64,000 nucleotides of DNA, from the NCBI RefSeq assembly GCF_034676705.1, contig NZ_JAUCBS010000007.1, positions 36,079 to 100,078 of the forward strand. Reading direction: 5' to 3'. The position numbers were made by a program, and so were the translations under genes. A model generated the notes under the pieces. It saw nothing but the letters and a program-made list of their open reading frames with translations, was not told the origin of the DNA and searched no databases. The DNA is from Gemmobacter sp. Lineage in GTDB: Bacteria; Pseudomonadota; Alphaproteobacteria; Rhodobacterales; Rhodobacteraceae. Below, one piece after another: positions 59,687 through 64,000 of the stretch; the stretch's first letter is position 1, and every line of letters starts with the position of its first letter.

Positions 59687-60143
59687 GCGACAGGACCCCG
59701 CAGGCCCGAAGACTGGCTGACATCACCGGGTGCGTTCGGCTTGCCCGAATCCACCCGGCGGCACGGGCTCGCCCGTAGTCCGACCCCTCGCGGGTTGATC
59801 TCGAAGACAGGATTCGGGGCAAGGAAGGGAATGGCGAGCGGGGGATGGTGCCCCAACGTCAGGAGCCGGTTGTCCCGCTGATGCTTGGAACGCCGCCAGC
59901 CTCCCGGGCAGGCTCGTGGTTGAAGACCTCCGTATTGGGGGATGGATCCTTTGGCGCCCCGCGCCATCGCGGGACGAGGGTGTGTTTGGTGAGAGGCCCG
60001 ATCCTTCGGCAGGCCCCTCACGCCTTAGACCCCATGATCGGGCTCTGAACTGACTGGGTCTGTGGCCTCTCCCGCGGCATTCTCCGTTCGAGGGTTGCGC
60101 CCGGCTGGCAGGCGCCGAGCCTCAAGAATGGGGGAGAGACCAC
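59687..60143. other. 457-bp stretch without a supportable gene
   Basis: Between the small membrane protein gene and the IS110 transposase gene there is no convincing coding frame. The stretch contains the imperfect second copy of the leader hairpin near 59,835-59,851 and, at its right end, the presumed left flank and ribosome site (GGGGGAGAG) of the IS110 element. The exact IS boundary is not visible because this family often lacks terminal inverted repeats. Confidence 0.5.
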
Positions 60144-61253
60144 ATGCAGAATAGCACGTTCATCGGGCTGGATGTCCACAAGGCGACGATTTCGGTGGCG
60201 ATTGCACAGGGCGAACGGGGCGGTGAAGTCCGGCACTTGGGAACGGTGCTACATCGGCCCGATCAGGTGCACAAACTGGTTGAGAAACTGGCGGCAGGCG
60301 GGGCGCGGCTGCATTTCTGCTATGAGGCAGGTCCTTGCGGCTATGGCCTTCATCGCCAGATTGTCGAGATGGGGCATGACTGTATCGTGGTGGCCCCTTC
60401 GTTGATCCCGGTGAAGGCGGGCGACCGGGTGAAGACCGACCGTCGTGACGCGGTGATGCTGGCGAAGCTGCATCGGGCTGGAGAGCTGACGGCGGTCTGG
60501 GTGCCGGATGCAGCGCATGAGGCGATGCGCGATCTGGTCCGGGCCCGTGCGACGGCGATGCGGGTGGCAGGCAAGGCGCGCCAGCACCTCCAAGGCTTTC
60601 TGCTGCGGCACAGCCGGATCTATCCCGGCAAGAAGGGATGGACGGGTGCCTACAGGCGCTGGCTCGCAATGGTGCGGTTTACGCATCCGGCGCAACAGAT
60701 CGTCCTTCAGGATTACATCGATGCCGTTGCTGACGCTGAGGCAAGGGTGGAGCGTCTGACGGGCCAGATTGCGGATCTTCTGCCGACCTGGAGCCTCGCA
60801 CCGGTCGTTGATGCGGTCCAAGCGATGCGCGGTGTCGGATTCATCGTCGCCGTGACGGTGGTGGCCGAGGTTGGGGATTTCCAGCGTTTCGACACTCCGC
60901 GGCAGCTGATGGCCTATCTTGGGCTGACGCCTTCGGAACATTCCAGTGGTGCAAGCGTCCGGCGTGGCGGGATCACCAAGGCGGGCAGCGGTCTTGCCCG
61001 GCGTGCCCTGGTCGAGGGTGCCTGGAGTTACCGCATGCAGGCCCGCGTCAGCCCCAAGCTCCTTGCCCGGCTCGAGTCGTTGCCGCAGGTGGTCCGCGAC
61101 ATCGCCTGGAAAGGACAGCTCAGGATGTGCCAGCGCTACCGCCATCTGGTTGCGGCAGGAAAGGCCAAGGTGGTCGTCATCACGGCCATCGCGCGCGAGA
61201 TGGCAGGCTTCATTTGGGCGATCGCCCGTGCCACCACGCCTGCAACGGCCTAA
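60144..61253 (+). CDS. tnp: IS110 family transposase
   Basis: 369 residues. The N-terminal RuvC-like DEDD catalytic domain has FIGLDVHKATISVAIAQGE, then KTDRRDAVMLAKLHRAGEL. The C-terminal Transposase_20 part has MRGVGFIVAVTVVAEVGDFQ then LGLTPSEHSSG, with the conserved Ser. It is full length and probably functional; the family uses a guide RNA from its non-coding end. Confidence 0.93.
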   Translation: MQNSTFIGLDVHKATISVAIAQGERGGEVRHLGTVLHRPDQVHKLVEKLAAGGARLHFCYEAGPCGYGLHRQIVEMGHDCIVVAPSLIPVKAGDRVKTDRRDAVMLAKLHRAGELTAVWVPDAAHEAMRDLVRARATAMRVAGKARQHLQGFLLRHSRIYPGKKGWTGAYRRWLAMVRFTHPAQQIVLQDYIDAVADAEARVERLTGQIADLLPTWSLAPVVDAVQAMRGVGFIVAVTVVAEVGDFQRFDTPRQLMAYLGLTPSEHSSGASVRRGGITKAGSGLARRALVEGAWSYRMQARVSPKLLARLESLPQVVRDIAWKGQLRMCQRYRHLVAAGKAKVVVITAIAREMAGFIWAIARATTPATA

Positions 61254-61545
61254 AGGGGGCGAGACCAACGACACTCGACCCTGTCTGATGCGCAGAGTTG
61301 GGGACGGAACGCGGTGGGGAACCCTCGTGCCCTGTTATGGGCCGACCTGTCGATGCCCGATCCTTAGAGCGAGGCAGCCCCAAGACGAAACCACGGTCAT
61401 GCGGTACCCAACCCGCGCATGAGAGCTTGCTCAACCGTCGTCTCAGTTCCGTCTCCTACCCTGCGCGTCTCCATTACGCTGTGCCCGGCCTCGCCGGAAT
61501 ATTTGCCATGAAACAATGGGTTGACAGCGATCATGAGAGCAGGGC
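61254..61545. other. right flank of the IS110 element, no gene
   Basis: These 292 bp follow the transposase stop and should contain the IS right end. No open frame with coding character is seen, and the boundary cannot be set without a second copy or an empty site. Confidence 0.5.
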
Positions 61546-62019
61546 TCAGGCAGCCATGTCCGCCTCCCCTGCCCTATCGCCGTCCTCGGCACCGACGATC
61601 TCGAGCCGCGCGTTGCGATAGTCCTCCCGCGCAATCCATAGCTCGGCCGCGGTGACGGACTCCGCCAGATGCAGCAATTCAGTGTTGCCCCCGAAGTCGA
61701 GGAGCACACGCACCTGCCCGGCCTTCGGTACCTCGGCCACCTCGAAGATCAGACGGCTGTCCACCGAATGGCTGCGCATGATGGTTACGAGGATCACCCC
61801 GTCCGAAGAAAAGTTCCCTTCATGCAGCGTAAAGGAAGCTGGAGCGGTCCAGGTCGGATAGACCCGGGGCGGCTCTTTCTTCACGAGACGGCCGACGCCG
61901 TTCGAACGCTCCCAGGCTGCCAGCTTCTTGGTGAAGCGTGCCGGTGGCTTGGGACTGCCGTCGGTGTAGCAGATCAGTGCCCCGAGGGGGGCTGTGTCGA
62001 TGATGGTTGTTGCAGACAT
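61546..62019 (-). CDS. plasmid hypothetical protein
   Basis: 157 residues, not recognised. The N-terminus (GALICYTDGSPKPPARFTKK) precedes a beta-rich middle (ASFTLHEGNFSSDGVILVTI) and an acidic Ala-rich tail. There is no signal peptide, membrane segment or known motif. It lies upstream of a ParB-like gene remnant on the same strand, in what looks like plasmid backbone. Confidence 0.6.
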   Translation of the reverse strand: MSATTIIDTAPLGALICYTDGSPKPPARFTKKLAAWERSNGVGRLVKKEPPRVYPTWTAPASFTLHEGNFSSDGVILVTIMRSHSVDSRLIFEVAEVPKAGQVRVLLDFGGNTELLHLAESVTAAELWIAREDYRNARLEIVGAEDGDRAGEADMAA

Positions 62020-62118
62020 GATTCCTCATCCCGAATGCGAGTGTTCGCATTCATCATATTGATATTGCTGTATTTTGTTGGAATGAGGGCGGGTTTCCCC
62101 ACCCCCGGATGGCTCAGA

Positions 62119-62802
62119 TCACTCTGCGGCCATCATCGACGCGGAACTCTCCGGCAAATCGGCCGTCAGGAAAGCCGGGAGATCGATGTCTTCGGGCTCG
62201 CCCACATCTTCCCCCTGCCCTTCCGCGAGATCCTCGCCGTCATGCGCCGCCAGATCGGCGCGGCGCAAGACCTCGGGCAACCAACCGCTGCCCTTGAGGA
62301 GCCGCTCGGCTTCGGTCGCCATCTCGCCCTTCTTCAGGTGATCGAGAAGCTGCGCGGTCCCCTCCCCCTTCGCCTCGCGGACGGCGTCGAGGATCCGGGC
62401 CTTGGGCACACGGTTGAGATAGGCATCAACCGTGGGCTCCCAGCCCGCCTCGACCATGTCGAGATCGACCGCGCGCGCCACGAGATCGGCATGGGCCATG
62501 CGGCGGGTCAGGCCACTGGCGGAGATGCCCGCTCCGTAGGGGTTCACCTTCTCATGAAGCGCGTTGACCCCGAAGCTGAGGCAATGCGCCAGAAGGGCGA
62601 GACGGCTGGTCTGGTCGAGGGCCGTCAGATAGTCCCAGAGCGCCGCATCATCGCCGAGGGGCAGATCGGCCTCCCAGGCGGCGTGCCGTTCATCGACGAG
62701 CTTCGCCACGACGCTGTCCTTCAGGTCGGGTGCCTGCGCCGACATGTAGACGTGACGCACCGAGGCTTCGAGGCAGCTGCCTGATGCCGAGGAGGTGCGG
62801 AA
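62119..62802 (-). pseudogene. C-terminal remnant of a ParB-like plasmid protein, cut by an IS3 element
   Basis: About 225 residues remain. ALLAHCLSFGVNALHEKVNP and DLDMVEAGWEPTVDAYLNRV resemble the C-terminal half of the long ParB/Spo0J-like proteins common on Rhodobacterales plasmids. The frame is open upstream to the IS end near 62,803 and has no native start, so the N-terminal ParB domain was removed by the insertion. Confidence 0.65.
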
Positions 62803-62840
62803 TGGACCTGCACCGGTTCTGTTCCGGTCAGGTGCTCATT

Positions 62841-63734
62841 TTAGGCGGCCCTCTGTTCGAAGGCCACGGGGGATCTCCAGCCGAGGGCTGAGTGTTTGCG
62901 GCGCGGGTTGTAGAAGCCGTTGATGTATTCGAAGAGGGCGATCTCGACCTCGCGACGGGTTTGCCAGTTGCGGCGCCAGACGAGTTCGGCCTTGAGCGAC
63001 TTGAAGAAGCTTTCGACGGCGGAATTGTCGTAGCAGTTGCCTTTCCCGCTCATCGAAGCCTTGAACCCGTGCTTGCGCAGCAGCTTCTGATAGTCGTGGG
63101 CGCAGTATTGCGAGCCGCGATCCGTGTGATGAATGCATCCCGGTGGTGGCCTTCGGATCGCGATGGCCATGCTCAGCGCTCGCAACGCCAGATCCTGCTT
63201 CATGCGGTTGCTGATCGCCCAACCCACCACGCGCCTCGAGAAAAGGTCAATGATCACGGCCAGATAGACCCAACCTTCCCGTGTCCAGACATAAGTGATG
63301 TCGCCCGCCCACTTCTGGTTCGGCCCGCTCGCCGTAAAGTCTTGCCGCAAGAGATTCGGCGCGATGTTGAAGGCATGATCGCTGTCGGTGGTGCGCTTGA
63401 ACTTCCGGCTTCGGATGACCTGGATGCCGTTCTGGCGCATCAGTCGCCCGACACGGCGCTGGCCGACACGGATGCCCAGCTCGTTCAGCTCCTCGGTCAT
63501 CCGTGGTCGGCCGTAGCTGCCCAGGCTCAACCGGTGCTGATCGCGGATATGGGCGAGGAGCACCAGGTCGCGCCGCTGGCGATGCGACGGGGGCCTGTGC
63601 TTCCAGGCATGCAGCCCGCGCTCTGAGACGCCCATCAGGCGGCACAGACGGCTTCGGGTCAGGTTGCCGCGATACTCGGCAATATACTGAAACTTCACGG
63701 CTTTTGAGCCGCGAAGAATATTGCAGCCTTTTTT
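62841..63734 (-). CDS. tnpB: IS3 family transposase OrfB (DDE domain), expressed by frameshifting
   Basis: The integrase-type catalytic domain is complete: WAGDITYVWTREGWVYLAVI, then HHTDRGSQYCAHDYQKLL and NSAVESFFKSLKAEL give the DDE triad. The HTH_21-like start reads YRGNLTRSRLCRLMGVSE. There is no independent start; it is joined to OrfA by a -1 slip at A AAA AAG (63,728-63,734). The open frame upstream of the slip site is OrfA read out of frame. Confidence 0.92.
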   Translation of the reverse strand, partial: KKGCNILRGSKAVKFQYIAEYRGNLTRSRLCRLMGVSERGLHAWKHRPPSHRQRRDLVLLAHIRDQHRLSLGSYGRPRMTEELNELGIRVGQRRVGRLMRQNGIQVIRSRKFKRTTDSDHAFNIAPNLLRQDFTASGPNQKWAGDITYVWTREGWVYLAVIIDLFSRRVVGWAISNRMKQDLALRALSMAIAIRRPPPGCIHHTDRGSQYCAHDYQKLLRKHGFKASMSGKGNCYDNSAVESFFKSLKAELVWRRNWQTRREVEIALFEYINGFYNPRRKHSALGWRSPVAFEQRAA

Positions 63735-63970
63735 AATACTTCCCTCTCCTCCCGGAGTATGCGGTTCTCTTTGCGCAGCCGCTCGTTCTCGCGCAGAAGC
63801 TCGGCGTCCTGTGCGGGCACCTTGGCTTCCTCCGAAACCACCCGAACCCACTTGCCGAGCGTCGAAAGCCCGATCCCCAAATCAGACGCGACCTGACGCC
63901 GCGTCAGGCCACTGGTGAGCGCGATGCGAACCGCATCCCGCTTGAACTCGTCGCTGTGTATCCCTGCCAT
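63695..63970 (-). CDS. tnpA: IS3 family transposase OrfA (HTH)
   Basis: 91 residues. It has an HTH_Tnp_1 domain (SDEFKRDAVRIALTSGLTRR, then VASDLGIGLSTLGKWVR) and a leucine-zipper-like tail (ENERLRKENRILREEREVLKK). The slippery heptamer lies in the codons for LKK near the end, producing the OrfAB transposase. Confidence 0.92.
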   Translation of the reverse strand: MAGIHSDEFKRDAVRIALTSGLTRRQVASDLGIGLSTLGKWVRVVSEEAKVPAQDAELLRENERLRKENRILREEREVLKKAAIFFAAQKP

Positions 63971-64000
63971 ATCCAGTCTCCTTGATGGCGAGTATCGCTC

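Larger units (their letters stand above)
62803..64000. mobile_element. IS3-family insertion sequence (far end outside the window)
   Basis: The element begins near 62,803 with TGGACCTGCACCGG, a typical TG-starting IS3 terminus, and includes orfA and orfB on the minus strand. Its other end, beyond the orfA start at 63,970, is at or past the window edge. It disrupts the ParB-like gene. Confidence 0.75.

Noticed and set aside
59668..59851. Repeated GGGGGATGG hairpins as the ends of a small mobile element
   Set aside because: The second copy is imperfect, there are no flanking direct repeats, and the first copy is better explained as a leader hairpin of the small gene.

Overview
The window is high-GC alphaproteobacterial DNA, best matched to a Rhodobacterales/Paracoccaceae replicon. 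It is extrachromosomal: a complete repABC cassette (22.5-26.0 kb, minus strand) carries three perfect parS palindromes at the 3' end of repC and a countertranscript RNA gene between repB and repC. No tRNA, rRNA or CRISPR array is visible.

Layout. 0-6.7 kb: a HutC-type GntR regulator (cut by the window edge) divergent from an FAD-dependent dehydrogenase, then an ABC exporter of MacB/LolD type (ATPase, FtsX-like permease, membrane fusion protein). 6.7-14.9 kb: a tightly packed minus-strand catabolic operon of GMC oxidoreductase, FMN-dependent luciferase-like monooxygenase, SMP-30 lactonase, RraA-type aldolase, TRAP transporter (P, Q, M) and FCD-type GntR regulator. 15.1-20.4 kb: a divergent dipeptide-type ABC importer with a fused double ATPase and an attenuator-like hairpin after the binding-protein gene. 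20.5-22.4 kb: an OmpA-family protein. 22.4-26.0 kb: repABC. 26.2-32.7 kb: a LysR regulator, a polyamine-type ABC importer (binding protein, ATPase, two permeases) and a gamma-aminobutyraldehyde-type dehydrogenase. 32.7-36.9 kb: a nucleotidyltransferase-fold protein, a small SRPBCC-like protein, a broken radical SAM gene, and a TPR-alpha/beta hydrolase translationally coupled to it.

37.6-40.7 kb is decayed plasmid backbone. A MobF/TraA relaxase-helicase remnant and a second gene are both cut at one breakpoint near 38,125. TraA also carries a frameshift, and an integrase start is cut by an ISL3 element (40.7-42.4 kb). From 42.4 to 59.3 kb lies a dense arsenic island. It holds arsenite sensing (aioX, aioS, aioR) and oxidation (aioBA), an ArsR/ACR3/ArsH operon, an ArsR/DUF318 permease/thioredoxin/OsmC operon, an ArsR-ArsC fusion followed by the GAPDH-ArsJ pair that exports arsenate as an arseno-sugar phosphate, an extra MFS transporter, and another ArsR with a second DUF318 permease. 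Together these would oxidise As(III), reduce As(V), extrude As(III), export 1-arseno-3-phosphoglycerate and process organoarsenicals.

The right end holds a small membrane protein gene, an IS110 transposase, an unknown plasmid gene, a ParB-like gene truncated by an IS3 element, and that IS3 element itself with its A6G frameshift signal. Third-codon-position bias is milder from about 37 kb onward than in the first 36 kb, consistent with separately acquired material.

The most unusual points are: an AioR whose AAA+ domain has lost Walker B and GAFTGA, next to a promoter that looks sigma70-like with a dyad at -35; the broken radical SAM gene coupled to a TPR-hydrolase; the unassigned TRAP/GMC/monooxygenase/lactonase/aldolase operon; four ArsR-type regulators each with its own dyad, one apparently leaderless; and scars showing that IS recombination joined unrelated gene fragments.
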